In this document: in pieces, positions 1 to 13,323 of the stretch
Layout: each line of letters opens with the position of its first letter
Numbering within the stretch: position 1 is the first letter of the stretch
From: Priapulus caudatus
Lineage: Eukaryota > Priapulida > Priapulimorpha > Priapulimorphida > Priapulidae
DNA: 41,513 bases
NCBI RefSeq assembly: GCF_000485595.1
Contig: NW_014577529.1
Coordinates: 190,068 to 231,580, forward strand
Direction: 5' to 3'
Notes under the pieces: generated by a model
Told to the model about the DNA's origin: nothing
Seen by the model: only the letters and a program-made list of their open reading frames with translations
Database searches by the model: none
Made by a program: the position numbers and the translations under genes

Positions 1-1670
1 TGTCGACTGACATCTGCTTGTGGATATCAAGCTTTTTAATTTAACTTTTGTTATCGGTTCTGATGTTGCGCACGGGACGCTGATAGGCAACTGCCGCCTT
101 TTTTGCAAAAGACTTTCTGTGACAGGAACTGTTTCGCTACAAAATGGCGCGCTGGCAGTTCTACAACCTCTCGCTCGCAACGCTTTACCCGCTTTGACGC
201 TGCAAAAAAGTTCGAAATCGCTTGAGTGCGGTTTTTTTATACCCATTCGTTTTCTAAAAACTCTATAATTGCCAAAAAGTATGGATTTGCCGAAGTGAAT
301 TACGTTTTATGCTAACACTTGCGTCACAAACAGTTTTCGCATTTACGATTCTTTGCTAGACGGAGCTTAACTAGTCACCGTTAGATCGGGACCGGCCTTC
401 GAGGTTTTAAAACGAAGCCATGAAACTATATATAGTATCATAACACAACAATAACATACGCTCGTACACACACATAGGGCCCCTATCACATGATAAGCAA
501 AGAATAATCTCAAAAGAAGAGCTCTCTTTTGACAAATATATATCTTGCGATACAGAGACATCCTGCCCGCATATTTTATATACACCACCCATATGCAGAA
601 TTTGCGGAAACGCCGCGTATGGGCATGCAGCTATCACTTAAATAATGCAAGCACGACAATTTATTCTAATTTATTCTCGTCTCCGTTCGGTGTGGTGACA
701 ATCAGGTAATCTAATTGCAGTAATTATACACGCGGTTCCGCCTGGCATCGGTTTCGCCGACGGCAAGGGGATTAATGAATGATCAATCATCGATTAATAC
801 GCTCGTTGCAATCGAGTTAATTTTGCCGCGACTTGCTATGGGGGATGACGGAAAAGGGCTTACTCGTTATGTTCCTGCGCCGGAGCCATCTTAAATGAGG
901 ACGACGGCGCGGATCTTTAAAGCGTTAAATATTCCGGTTCGGTCACTGGCCTGCACTTCTGATGATCCGAGTAAGGCCCGGTTAGCGTTCGCGAGAGAGA
1001 ACAACGCGGACAGCTTAAGTGAATGGGCCACGCGCTTATACACGCCGATACAGGCAAGTTGCCATTAATCATGGGGACATCTCACCACATGCGCAGGCGT
1101 TGACCCCCAGCGGAAGCGATGTGTTGATTTGATAAATTACTTACTACGAAATGCTCGCGCGTCGTTCGCCTGAACTGTTGCTTGGCGAGTTGAAGATGGC
1201 GGATGGCCACAAGAGCATGACGAGGAAGAGGCCTGTTTTCAGGCCGACCGAGGCAACAGGTACGACAATGTCCAGCAACTCCTCTTGCCTACCTGCATAG
1301 AAGCACACGCACATTCGTTACACACTTACTACTTTGCTGCTAGATTTTTGTGGAATCCTACCTGCGTTTTCTGCTTTTCCTAAACGTTCTGACCACCTCG
1401 GCATATTGAAGATTCTGTGCAGAGACCGCTGGCGTATACACCGGCCTAAAATACACAGGTGGGTGTGTTGTCGCAAGGGATGTGTTTTACAACTCATTTG
1501 GAATGTGACGTGTGCTTATTAGATAGTCATCTAAATCATAAAGGTTCACCAGTTGCATATGTTGAGAACCGAGTTTTACACACTAAGAACATTCGAGTTC
1601 TCGGCCAGAGCTTACACAGTTCACCACTAGTAAAAGGGAGGTCACATATACGACGAGACCGCCGTCCGTA
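1..1670. other. Non-coding stretch, no gene recognised
   Basis: No open frame here has recognisable family motifs or plausible splice partners. An AT-rich part near 700-830 holds several TAAT-core palindromic motifs (see findings). The rest shows no structure I can name. Confidence 0.6.
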
Positions 1671-2051
1671 CGCTCTCTCCTTTCTCTCTCTCTCCTCCTC
1701 TCTGTCTCTTTCTCCTTCTCTCCTCTCTCTCTCCTCTCTCTCTTCTCTCTCTCTCCTCTTCTCTCTCTCTTCCTCTCCTCTCGTCTCCCCTCTTTCTCTC
1801 TCTCCCTCTCTCTCTTCCCTCTCCCTCCTCTCTGCTCTCTGCTCTTCTCTCTTCTCGCTCTCTCTCTATCTCCCGTCTACTCTCCCTCTCTTCTCTCTCT
1901 CTCTATCTCCCTCTCTCTCCCTCTCGTCTCTCCCTCTCTGGCAACGCTTAATCTCCTCTTTTTTTCTCTCTCTCTCGCTCTCTCGCCATTTCTCTCTCTC
2001 TCTTCCCTCTTCTCTCTCTTTCTCTCCCATCTCACTCTTGATCGCACAGTT

Positions 2052-2091
<40 letters not shown>

Positions 2092-2135
2092 GCTCTCTCT
2101 CCCTCTCTCTTCTGCACTCTGCTATCGTTTATATG
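1671..2135. repeat. Polypyrimidine (CT)n tract
   Basis: About 460 bases of nearly pure C/T on the plus strand, mostly CT dinucleotides with short interruptions. The Ser/Leu-rich open frame across it is a by-product of the repeat. Confidence 0.95.
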
Positions 2136-3040
2136 ATAGTTCGTGGTCCCCGCTTCAACAGGCAACGGACAAACGAGGACATCTCGCTAATAACGATATA
2201 AACGACATGTCTTTTATAAACAATCCTTACACAAGTTGCCATATTTTAACCGCTTAATCCGGACATTTCCGTGGTTCCCGACCCGTCCCGATAAAGCGAT
2301 ATCCGCTGTATTATATTTTATTTGTAGGCGTGTTATTCGCGACTACCGTAAGTAGCAAGTCTGCCCTAAAGACTAGAGAGAGCCAGATAAGACAAGACAA
2401 GAAGAGTAACGTTCACTAGCGTTCATACATCATATACAAACATGAAGTCTTAGTGTACTACCGAATAGAAAGAGCGTTCGAGCTACATAGACATTTGTAT
2501 CACGCAACTTACTCCTTCTCAGCGGGTGTCTTGCTACAAGAGCCCCGAGAAGCGGCTTGCTCTTTCTATTTATACGGCGTTGCCCTCTCCTTACGTTCAC
2601 TTTCTCGTTATACTCCCTTTTTCGTGGCCAACCGCCATACTAAATACGGTGGGTCGTGAGATTACAACTGCTTTACATGACCCTACCGAATTGGCTGGGG
2701 TATAGCGTTTCCACATTTGGCTCGACTCCATGGTCGTTCTGGCCGCTGATGTTCATAATCATCTTCGTGTCTAGGCTGTCGACAATCGCCAAGAACTCGG
2801 CAAGAACTCGGGAACCTTAGCGTGGGTTGGAGCTATGGCTTCCCCCTCCGCGTTCCGTTCCGCGCTTGCTTGATCTAGGTCCGACTCACAGCCTTGTTCG
2901 TGACATCTATTCGACACTGAGCGCCAAAGATTGACGTTTCCAGCCAATCGCCATCACTTCCCTGGCGTATGGCATTTGCAGCTTACAATATCATAACTTG
3001 TTATCGTTTCAGGCGATATGTTATCGATGTCGCGATCTTT
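2136..3040. other. Non-coding stretch
   Basis: Mixed-composition sequence between two simple-repeat regions. I see no gene, RNA or repeat here. Confidence 0.5.
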
Positions 3041-3120
3041 GTCATTGTGTCGTTATTGTCGTAGTTGTCATTGTTGTCGTGGTTATCGTCGTCGCCAGGG
3101 TCGTCGTCGTCATCGTTTTT

Positions 3121-3168
<48 letters not shown>

Positions 3169-3260
3169 TAGTAGCTAGTTAGTAGTAGTTAGTAGTCAAG
3201 TAGTTAGTAGTAGTAGTAGCGTGTGTAGTAGTATATAGTAAGTAGTGTAGTAGTAGTAGT

Positions 3261-3292
<32 letters not shown>

Positions 3293-3370
3293 TTTAGTAG
3301 TAGTAGTAGTAGTAGTTAGTACAGTAGTTATTGTTGTTGTTGTTGTTGTTATCGTTGTTGTCGCCGTCGT
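3041..3370. repeat. Trinucleotide repeats GTC/GTA/GTT
   Basis: Starts with GTC/GTT triplets, then a long interrupted (GTA)n array at about 3118-3330, then GTT and GTC triplets. Interruptions are mostly single-base gains, losses or changes. Confidence 0.95.
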
Positions 3371-3434
3371 TGTCGCAATACTGCACGACAGGCCCTTCCA
3401 TGTCATATTTTCTTGAGAATTTGTTCGATGTCTA

Positions 3435-3690
3435 CATTATCATCGTCATTATCTTTGTCATATTCATATCGTCATCATCGTATTATTCATCAGCATCCTT
3501 ATAATCATAAACTTTTCCATCATCGCAATCACCATCATTGTCAACCTCATAATCTTCGTCAGTAGTGGCAACAGCAGCAACAGCCGCGTCATCATCAGCA
3601 TTGGCATCATCATCATCATTATCCTCATTGCTAGCGTCAGCGCACCCCATTAATACCATACCATTATCACCATCATCATCAGAATCTCAA
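3435..3690. repeat. Degenerate (ATC/CAT)n region
   Basis: Interrupted runs of atc, cat and att triplets, of the same trinucleotide style as the array just upstream. It likely arose by slippage. Confidence 0.75.
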
Positions 3691-3765
3691 CGGTTATCAG
3701 TCGCTCTCCGTTTTTCCTCGTCTTATCAGTTTACGTCGTTATTCGCAAGTACGAGTACGCACACG

Positions 3766-4106
3766 AGCGAGACAGAGGGGGAGTGAGGAGAGAAGGAGGG
3801 GTGGGAGGAGGGGAAGAGGAAGGGAGGGGCGTGAGAGAAGAAAAGAAGGACAAAGAATGAATTAAGAAATCGAAAAGGACGGATTTAGTGATCGCACGGG
3901 ATTGATAGACGACGATGAAAGCTGTGATGCGAGCAAGGTCCGAACAGAGGGGAGAGGGGAAGAAGGAGAGGAGAGAAAGAGAGAGAGGGAAGAAGAGAGG
4001 CGGAAAGAAAGGAGGAAAAAAGAAGACGATGAAGAGAAGAGAGGAGAGAGAGAGAGAGAGGAGAAAGGATCGAGTAGAGAGGAAATAAAGCGAAGAGCAG
4101 AGAAAG

Positions 4107-4144
<38 letters not shown>

Positions 4145-4202
4145 GAGGGAGAGAGCGAGTGTGTGAGAGAGAGATAGAGCAAGGGAGAGAGAGAGATATA
4201 GT
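3766..4202. repeat. Polypurine (GA)n tract
   Basis: About 430 bases of almost pure A/G on the plus strand, with a clean (GA)n core around 4110-4140. It lies about 2 kb from the oppositely oriented CT tract at 1671. Confidence 0.93.
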
Positions 4203-4806
4203 TGAGCGTCATTGCGCGCGTTTATCCGCCTAGAAGCGCAAACGACATAGAGGAGATCATTAAGCAAGCAACGAGCGTTTATAGTATCATCACCTGAGCC
4301 TCGGCTAGCCGCGTCGGGATCTCCGATTTATAGCTCGTTTACCGTCTCGGAAGAACCCGCGGCAGCCTGGGCGGAGGCGCTTTCATAGCGCGAAGATATT
4401 GCCGGTTGCCGACAGACACGCGCCACAATGCGGAACTGTTGCCAACCGCGCTTCTTTTCTAGTCCTTCGCCGCAGAATCAGCCCGTGTGCGTCAATTACC
4501 TACGCTACGTACGGCGTAATTTTTACTTCTCTTATTCCCGAGCGTTTGATTGCAGATTGATAGGGTACGTGCGGTGTTCCGCTGCGGCGGCCGCCCTTCG
4601 CACTTCGGCTGCGGTTTCCACTGTGCGATAATCGGCCAGTTAATTCCGCGTCCATTTTCAGGTTATTCGAGTTTATCGTTGTATGTGCTCGCTATTTTCT
4701 CTTCTCCTCCCCCTCCTCCTCCTGCGATTTAAATGTTATGGCGAGTGAAATTATGCGATCGCGCCCATTTAACTCGTGATCGTAATTGTCGATTACATCA
4801 GTTCGT
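4203..4806. other. Non-coding stretch
   Basis: CpG-containing mixed sequence, with a short CCT run near 4705. No gene motif is seen. Confidence 0.5.
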
Positions 4807-5075
4807 GCTGAGACGGGTCTATGTACCCGGTGGTACTGCCGCGAACTTGGCCCTTTTACATTTTTGTGAGTATCTAATATGCCGGACCCCTACCATGCCT
4901 ACTCCACTACGAGTCTAGGGAGTCGCCTACGCCTACTCCTAGCCTAACCCTAACCAGAACCGAGCCTAACACTAACCCTAACGCTATAATCCTAACCCTA
5001 ACCATATCACATAGTGACCAGGTACGTTCCGGTTCCGTACCGTACCAGGACGCTTCCCATAGACCCTATGAGCCC
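4807..5075 (+). mobile_element. Telomere-core MITE, copy A
   Basis: The left end (gctgagacgggtctatgta) is complementary in inverted form to the right end (agaccctatgagccc). The TIR continues with a GTACTGCCG block, repeated inverted at about 5025-5050. Inside lies a conserved block (gagtctagggagtcgcctac) next to degenerate CCCTAA repeats at 4943-5003. Copies B (28763) and C (34746, opposite orientation) share ends, block and array. No coding capacity. Confidence 0.82.
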
Positions 5076-5820
5076 TAGTAGTGTCGTTTATATTTCTCGC
5101 TGGACTTCGTCATTAGTGGCAAAACCTGTGTCGGCTATATTTTTTGTTCTTTCCTGCTTACGCTAGCATGTAGAATCATCAATTATTAGGCGTGAAAGAG
5201 ATCACACTGTAGTGCCAAAACCTTGTATTGTATTGGTCGTGTGCTTCTTAAAGACTGTGCATGTTGGTGTCCGTATCCAGTAGGAGGGTGCGATGCTTAC
5301 TTCAGAGATACGGCTCGTTTAATTACAATGTTTAGTAATACCCCATTCTACTTTTTGTGTGTTTTATTTTCCCTTTAGAATACTAATTGTTAGAATAAAA
5401 ATAAAATGGATAATATGAATACATATTTTACTATGATCTCCAAATAATGTATAAAAGTTATGGTTCTTGACAACATGCCCTCGACCAAAATGTTCATAAC
5501 TAAAGGTTTCAAAAAAGGTTGGAACCACTGCCAAAGAATTTGATTGATAGAATCGGGCCGTTAAGAAAATGTGTGAAACGAGAAATTCATATATATACAT
5601 ATTTAATTTTATGTTGGTCTTATTTAAATTCTTAAATCCTCCGCAGATCTGAACAAGCGATCACAAATACGACCTCAGGCTCGCAATATGGAAAGTGAGA
5701 ATTGGGTGAGAAGTCACATTCAGTGAGAACCGAGCCTCCTGCACCAATTATAATGCGAGATTGTTTTTAGAGATACATTCCAAATACGTATGTTTTGTAC
5801 GTGACGGTTTAATCCATGGC
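5076..5820. other. Non-coding stretch
   Basis: AT-rich mixed sequence. No coding or structural signal recognised. Confidence 0.5.
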
Positions 5821-5912
5821 AATATATATACTATATTATAGTATATAATATATATATATATAGGAGTAGACACACGCACGCACGCACGCACGCACGCACG
5901 CACACACACACA
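5821..5912. repeat. (TA)n followed by (ACGC)n/(AC)n
   Basis: A TA run at about 5822-5862, then CACG tetranucleotides and CA dinucleotides at about 5871-5911. Confidence 0.9.
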
Positions 5913-6008
5913 TTAATTCGGATTTTGAGACGGCCATGTGGAAGATAGGTCCGCGCCAATTTATTGTGTCTGTACCTAACATGTTTTACCGTCGTTAAAT
6001 AAAGTTTT

Positions 6009-6030
6009 TACTTACTTACTTACTTACTAA
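6009..6030. repeat. (TTAC)n short array
   Basis: About five tandem copies of cttac/ttac near 6009-6029. Minor microsatellite. Confidence 0.8.
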
Positions 6031-6293
6031 TTCGCGCACCAGCTTCGGCTTACCCGAATTTGGCGAACTGCCACCAGAGTGTCATCATATAGGTACTGAG
6101 CTGTTGGTCGAGGTTGCGGAACGTTGCAGGTAAACCGTGGTCCGGTGTCAGCGGCAGTCCGAGCGTGTACCAGATGTCCGAGCCGTGGACAACACCTGCG
6201 CAATCATCATTTACCTGTATCTACAGCTATAGCTATGACAGTCAATGTATCATCGACAATCTACTGAGACTTGGCCAATGTTCGCTTAGTGTG

Positions 6294-6297
6294 TGGC

Positions 6298-6328
<31 letters not shown>

Positions 6329-6376
6329 GTATGCGTGTGCGTGCGTGCGTGCGTGTGTGCGTGCGTGCGTGCATGC
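6294..6376. repeat. (GT)n/(GCGT)n tract
   Basis: A GT dinucleotide run grading into GCGT tetranucleotides; a microsatellite. Confidence 0.93.
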
Positions 6377-7600
6377 CGCTGCTACATGATAACGTTAAAA
6401 CGCGGCTACACGCAAGCTCACATTACTAGCCATGAATACTCTGCCACCATTCATATAATGCCGCAGCCCTTTTATACAACGACAATGCATCAAACGTAGA
6501 ATACAATGCGGGCTCATAGCAGCGCGGTTTAACGCGATCGTGGCCGTCGGCAGGCGGCCGACACACAGCATAAAAACCCGCAGGCACGTCGCAGATGCGT
6601 TCCTGAATGCAATTACTACAGGCCACATCTCCGCCATTATTACATGCTCATGTGTTTGAGCCTGTTCCTAAGTAGAGCCGACGTGCATTTACGGAAAACG
6701 AATACGAATTCTATTCCGTCTCCACTATATATCGTGCGTACATTTCCGAGCAGACGACCAGTGTGCACGTGCCGGTGTCGTTTGCGGGACGTTTCTCAAC
6801 GTTGCTATGACAACGAACGAGTTCGGGGCCGGTGGCAATGGTCGCCTGCATAGCCTCCGTGAAAAGTCGTTTGTACTCCGTCCGTTGTGGAGAGCAGGCG
6901 TTAGCTTGTTTATGAAAACGTCATTCATTGGGAATCATTAGCCGTGGTCGTCATTTCGCGGCTGTCATCATGTTTTGTATATACGATGCAGTGTCGTCAT
7001 TCGACACACGGCCTTTGAGCGCAGCTCCCATTACTCGACATGCGGGCGCGCCTCATCTGTCGAATAGAGAAAGATAGCTGGTGCATGCCTGCATTCGGGA
7101 TACTACATTAAATGCTATCGGACTGCGAAAATCAAGGGGGGAATTTGTCGGGGAACAATTGTCGGACGTGGCTTAGTTCATTCTTTGCCCTCCCCCCCTG
7201 CCGCACACAGACCGATTCGATGTTGTATCATACCATACGGGACACACGAAAAATACACAAACCTCGCATGCAATGTGCACACCGTGCGACCCCGCGTATG
7301 TCGCGTGTATTGGGTACATCGAAAGCTACTGGACATAGCCGCCTATGACCGGGTTAGCAGCACCGTGCCTGTATAACTGTAACGACGATGAGGTAAACCA
7401 GTTACTAACCCGGTGCACTTTGCTCAGTGTGAAGCGATCGCGCGACGGATCTATAGCGCCTAAAACTACACTAAACGCCATCTAATCGCTTAGCGCGCGT
7501 GTTTGTAACTTTACCCGCTATAAAGTTGAGTCGCGACGCGTGCGAAAGGGCGTCACGTGGTCGCCGTTGGAAACGAGATGTTGGCATGCGATAGACCGGC
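6377..7600. other. Non-coding stretch
   Basis: CpG-containing single-copy-looking sequence. Open frames on both strands are short and lack recognisable motifs. Nothing further seen. Confidence 0.5.
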
Positions 7601-7602
7601 AG

Positions 7603-7800
7603 CAGGAGAGAGAGAGAGAGAGAGAGAGAGAGGGAAGGTATGAGAGGGACGAGAGGAGAGGAGAGGGCAAGCAGCAGAGAGAGATGGAGCGACGAGAGAA
7701 AGAGAAAGAAAAGAGTCCTAGAGGTGAAAGAGAGGTGCGGTGAGTGAGAGTTTAGAGGGAGAGCAGAATAGTAGGGAGGGAAGAAAACAAATGAGAGAAC
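7603..7800. repeat. Polypurine (GA)n tract
   Basis: A (GA)n core at 7606-7632, then about 170 bases of interrupted purine sequence. Confidence 0.92.
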
Positions 7801-7965
7801 ACGAAATTTTCACCACGTTTCGCGCCGTCAATAATAAGCTATGAGGGCGAACAGTAAAGCGTACTTCCTTATTTAAAACGCAAGCTTGCGCGACGCTAGC
7901 TATACTGCCTTATTTAAAACAGCGTGCCGGGGTTGGGGCACATTTTAGCATTGCGCGTGACATGT

Positions 7966-8245
7966 ACGGCGTGCATGCGTGCGTATCTGCGTTCGGCGTG
8001 TGTCCGGTCAGCGCGTGCGTGCGAGTATCGTTATCGTGTATACGAACTGTACGTGCTGCATGACGTGCGTGCGTGCTTGCGTAGACGGTCGCGTGCGGCG
8101 TGCCGTGCGGCGTGCGTCTGCGTGCGTGCGTGCCGTGCGGCGTACGTATACGTGTATACGAACGGTGTGCTGCATGCGTGCGAGCGTGCGTACGTGCGTG
8201 CATGATGCGTCGCGTGCGGGCAGTAGCGTGCGTGCGTGCGACGTT
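7966..8245. repeat. GCGT-rich alternating purine/pyrimidine region
   Basis: Dense gcgtgcgtgc, cgtacg and gcatgc motifs with very many CpG steps. It is followed by a CA/CG-rich region on the other strand sense at 8500-8690. Confidence 0.88.
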
Positions 8246-8499
8246 CGAAATTTCGATGTATCGCGTGGCCGTGTAGCGCACGTGTCGCGTGTGAACTTTG
8301 AAATTTATCTGAGGTATTTCGATGTAATTCTTGAGCGGCTGATTTTTATGCGCAAAAGCATAGACGCTGTTAGCCCACGTTTAACTTGATAATTCTAGAG
8401 TGAAATATATGGCCGGCTGGCTGTCTTCACTAGCATTGGTGTGTAAGGTCCGTGCGTTTGTGAAAACAGATGACGTCATGTTGTATAATGTACATATCA

Positions 8500-8692
8500 A
8501 CACTAACGCGCACGGCACGCACACATCTCACCCACGGCCGTGTACGGCATTACCCACACATAAACACACACGTGCGCGCGCACGCTCACACGCACACACG
8601 CACAGCACGCACGCCACGCATGCACGCGCGCCGCACGGCACATCACACACACACACACACACACACACCACACAACCACGCACACATATATA
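8500..8692. repeat. (CA)n/(CACG)n region
   Basis: Interrupted CACACG repeats ending in a clean (CA)n run at about 8644-8668; a microsatellite. Confidence 0.92.
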
Positions 8693-9535
8693 ATTTGTAG
8701 TTTTAAGGAGAGAGAGAGGGAGTTTATATCAGTTCACGTCCACTAGCACTGTAAGAATAGAGATGATTTTTAATCCGCGAGCCGATCAGAGAGATTCGCG
8801 CGCTTTCATACTTTTACTCGTCCGCCAGTCAGCCCTGCTGACGATTTTAAGTTATATTTATCGATTGTCTATTAGCTCACTGTTAGTGATCTACAGTTTA
8901 TAGATTAATTCGATGGTCACTGTCGTAGAATGACAATGTCATAATCGCTATTATGTATAAGACTCAAGGTACAGAAACAACGCATCTTTTACAATTCGTC
9001 TTCTGCTAGTTAGATTAATGAATACTGTTAATGAAATCTGGCTTATTCCGGGAAAACATATGAGCTCGTGTGTCTACTTCGGAAATCTAGATATGACAAC
9101 TAAACTCATTCTAATGCGAACGCATCGCGTGGGAGATCGAATGAGCACATAAATAAATTCATGCAAAGAAAACAGGTATAAAATACTATTATAAATAACG
9201 AGATATTTCACCCTGGAGGCATCTTATTTTGTGAAATCTGTAGATGATTATTAATCCGTCTATCCGCAAAATTATTAGTATATGTATATTATTATCACAA
9301 TTTTTATTATTGATATTATTATTACTAATATTATAATCATCATTATAATTTGAGTCGGCGTGGGCGATCTTTCGTGGTTTTTGTTGGCGGGGGGCAGTAC
9401 ATCTACTTTACACCTGGAAGCAAATACTGGTTTAATCTTAATCTCAATGTCATCATGATCGGTGGGATATGATCAACGATATATTTCTCTCTTCGTTTTG
9501 TAGTGGTGGTTTTTTATTATGTTATTCTCTTGGCG
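8693..9535. other. AT-rich non-coding stretch
   Basis: AT-rich sequence with ATT/ATTATT runs around 9270-9350. No gene seen. Confidence 0.5.
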
Positions 9536-9537
9536 GT

Positions 9538-9596
9538 CTCTCCGTCTCTCTCTTTCTCTCACTCACTCACTCACTCACTCACTCTCTGTCGATCTC

Positions 9597-9644
<48 letters not shown>

Positions 9645-9905
9645 CCTCAATCTCCCACTCACTTCCTCTCCTCTTTCTATCTACCCTCTCTTCCCAGCCT
9701 TCACCGCGCTCTCTTCCTCTTCTCTCACATCGTGCCCCTTTCTTCTTCTATTTCTTTCGCCTCTCACACTCTTTTTCTGCCTTGTGCTCATCTCACTCTT
9801 GGCCTTGCGCACGTTCTCACTCTCCCCTCTCACGCCCGCTTCTTCCACCCTCACCCACTGTCCCCGTTCTACTCTTTCCCCTCTTCCTGCTCCGCCTCCA
9901 TCTTT
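9538..9905. repeat. Polypyrimidine (CT)n tract
   Basis: Contains CTCA tandem units at about 9555-9583 and a clean (CT)n run at about 9600-9642, then some 260 bases of interrupted pyrimidine-rich sequence. Confidence 0.92.
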
Positions 9906-12900
9906 CCGTTCTCCCGATGCGGCAATCAGCGAGCGGTATTATTGTTCCCCACGTAAACGTTTGTACATAAATCGATCTCTGAATGATGTTTTTCCACTGA
10001 TATTTCCGATCGTTGCCTTTTGCAACGACAAGTAGTTGAAATTATTCCCTCCGCAGCAGCCAAACACGGAGGCGGAACATATAGTACGACTCCCTCCCTA
10101 TTTGTACGCAAAGCAGTGATTATTTTCATTAGCGAAGCGGCGCGGAAATCAATTCGGCTAATAATTCTTCAAATTTTCGAAAAAGATATCCTTGCTTCGC
10201 TGCGCTTTCATTACGTTGCTCTTCAACCTGTACCAAATATGGAGTAAACTGATGAGCAGCAAATGAGGCCATTCAGCCCCGCGCGCACTCTAAATTTCAT
10301 CGCGCCGAGAAATTGCCCCGATGTTAGAATGCAAATATGCGCGTTTGTATATAATGAGATTCGTTGTAAATATATGATAGATGGACGTGCAGTCTTTTCT
10401 CTTGTATCTATCTCCTCGCATGTACGATGTACTGATAATTGTACACAGCTGTGTAAATGCTGCGTCGGAAAATTCGTGAAATCCATTTACGTGTAATTTA
10501 TGAAGAGCGAATCGAGTTAGTGTTTCTGCGCGCTAAGAGGGAGGCAAACTTAATTGCAGAGAAGAAATTATTGTTGTTGAAGCATAACAGCGTAAATGGC
10601 TGACGATGAACTTCTGATAGTGACAACGAGGTCAGCGATCGGTGAGGTTAGCATCCAACGACGCGATCGCACTTGGTCGACCTTTGTTCTGGCTTAACTA
10701 GCTATATTGCGACTCCCCGGATGTGTCATGGCGGCTTCAATCACGGGGCTGTCAAAATTTAACGCGGGATCCCGCACGAACGACTCGCTAAATGCAGAGC
10801 CGAGTGCGGCTCTATAGAAGAGCAACTTGGACACGGTGTGATGACGTCACTATAAGATGCACATTCTACGTTTAATCGTTGAGGTGTGTCAAAACGCGTT
10901 ACGATTTCACGCATTCGCGATAGCGACACCGATATGTTGGTTACTCGGCAAGCGAATTACTATAATTTACCGGCATTAACAAATGCGTACTCTCTATGTC
11001 CGCGACCCGGTATCTGCTCGTGTACCGCTCTGTATATTGGCATTCCGTACAATAAAAGACTTATTTAAATAAATAGGCGTGCGTTTAGAGCAGTTCACTT
11101 GATGCGCTCTGTATTCGGGCAACAGACGATGTTTCTCGATCCATATTTAATGAATTTTTGCATGAAATATTAACCGGTGGTGTTATAATTTACGTACGTG
11201 TCTCTAAAAACTTGTCAGTTATTTAATCGGATGTCTGGCCGAGTCGTCCGATAACGCTATTTCCATATATAGCCGGTGGATCAGTAGCTCGAGGGGAGGA
11301 AACCGGGTTGATATAATTAATATTTTTTAAACTAATTACATATTTAACGCGGCGGTTCGTGAGAAGGCGGGAGCCTTCGGGGGGATACAAGGGAAATTAG
11401 CCCAGCGGTAAGAAATTAAAATGTCTTGCGTTGACTACGGTGTGTACGCCCCGAGCTGCGGATAAATAAGAAGAAACTGCCGATCGAGCAATCACGTGCC
11501 CAGCCAGCCGAAATGAATGTTATAACGATCAGAACCGATCCAATAGAAGCGGAAATGAGTTTAAATGCGGACGTACCAGTAGTTGTGTGCCACACGACCA
11601 CTTCGAGCATACGACGGGAGCATGCGTATTATTACGAGTTTTGAGCCATCTTGCGGCCTCCTTGCGCCACCTGGCGCTCCTTTTGCGTCCCATTGTTATC
11701 CTCGCGTGAAGAGGGTATACGAACGAGAGGAACCCTATTAAACACTGCATTTGCTGAATCACAAGCCTGACGAAGACCGTAGTCCACGTATACCATAATT
11801 TGACACAACGCATTCGCCAATGACACCTCAGCTTCTATGCATTTCATATAAATCAGTTCTATTCATTGCATATAACACGTCCTTGTTTCGAACTATAGGT
11901 AGTACAATGGATCTGCACACAGTAGAGCCAGCCCGAGCTATTTATATTATTATAATAATCTATTAAAATATCGTGTAACAACACAGGATACATAATCAAC
12001 ACAGTGTTGCTGAAACACTTTAGTAAGACTTCTGAAACACTTAAGTACCACTGGAAATTCTTACGGTGAGGTAACATTTGCGACCCATGCTGCTTCATTA
12101 ATTGCTGTACACTAATTAAAACGTTACTAATTATTGTACGGTGGGTAATTTAACGTGATGAGATTGTTTGTACTCGATGACTGCTTTTCGCTTACTGCAA
12201 GTAACTGTGACTTTACAACATTACAACATGACTTATAATATATTAATATATATCATAATTATAAATATATATATAGTATGTAAATTTTAACACAACGCCC
12301 TGTTATTGAGTCTTGCGCAATTTTCAATCAAATTCTTTTCGATTGCGTCAAAAAAACTAGGAGAAAAAGTCATCGTTATACGTGTCGTTGGCATCCGGGT
12401 ACTCTGGACGTACATCCGGGTCCTCAGAATAGGTTGCGTCGCCGGTCCGTCGTTCCGCCCGTCGTTGTTTGTTCGACCTTCAGTGAGCACGCAAAGCGCC
12501 TTCAGATCCCTCGTTAAATATTCAGGATTAATTTCGCGGCGGCTGGCTTTGAAAGTAATCGAAAGAATACATTATAATCGCAAGGCCACACGTCGCGCAC
12601 GCGCAGACGGTATCTCAGCGTCATCGTGTTTCACGCAGACGCTGCAATTGCCGTCGCCCGCGCCTGCGTCGGCTGCGCAGGTTTACGGACGCCCCCCCCC
12701 CCCTGCATTGAGTCGGCACGCATACATACACAGCGACCAGGCTACGCCGTTATAGCGCAATACACAGTGGAGTAATAGCTATAGATAGAGTAATATATAG
12801 TGTTCTTTTGAGAACTGAATGGCGTTTGGCCCGCTGTTGTGTTCGACGGTGTATTGAACACGGATATTAATTAACACGGATATTAATTCGACTTCATGAA

Positions 12901-12960
12901 AGCCGTGCTATCGCGCGCATCGGAGAGCGTTGCTGTTTATGCGTGTTTGTAGCAATTTGG
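9906..12960. other. Long non-coding stretch
   Basis: About 3 kb without a supported gene. It contains a palindromic CRE (TGACGTCA, 10842-10849), AT-rich patches near 11120-11350 and 12230-12280, and a poly-C run near 12692. Short open frames lack recognised motifs. Confidence 0.5.
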
Positions 12961-12974
12961 CATTCCCGTTATAG

Positions 12975-13267
12975 CAATATATGTATATATATATATATAT
13001 ATCCATCCATCAATCCATCCATCCATCCATCCATCCATCTATTCATCCATATATCCATCCATCCATCCATCCATCCATTCATCCATCCAGCCATTCATCC
13101 ATCCATCCATCCATCCATCAATCTATCCCATCCATCCATCCATCAATCCATCCATCCATCTATCCATTCATTCATCCATCCATCCATCCATCCATCCATC
13201 CATCCATCCATCCATCCATCCATCCATCCATCCATCCATCCATCCATCCATCCATCCATCCATCCAT
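12975..13267. repeat. (TA)n then (CCAT)n array
   Basis: A TA run at about 12980-13001 is followed by a long (ATCC)n array that is pure over its last 90 bases and runs straight into an assembly gap. The repeating IHPS frames across it are artefacts. Confidence 0.97.
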
Positions 13268-13277
13268 NNNNNNNNNN
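13268..13277. other. Assembly gap (10 N)
   Basis: Ten undetermined bases between a (CCAT)n array and a (TC)n array. The round length suggests a placeholder, so the true gap size is unknown. Confidence 0.98.

Positions 13278-13323
<46 letters not shown>

Noticed and set aside
1459-2136. 225-codon Ser/Leu-rich open frame
   Set aside because: It is a translation of the CT tract; all six frames over such tracts stay open.
3118-3330. Regular repeat that might look like a CRISPR array
   Set aside because: The unit is a trinucleotide without spacers, in animal DNA.
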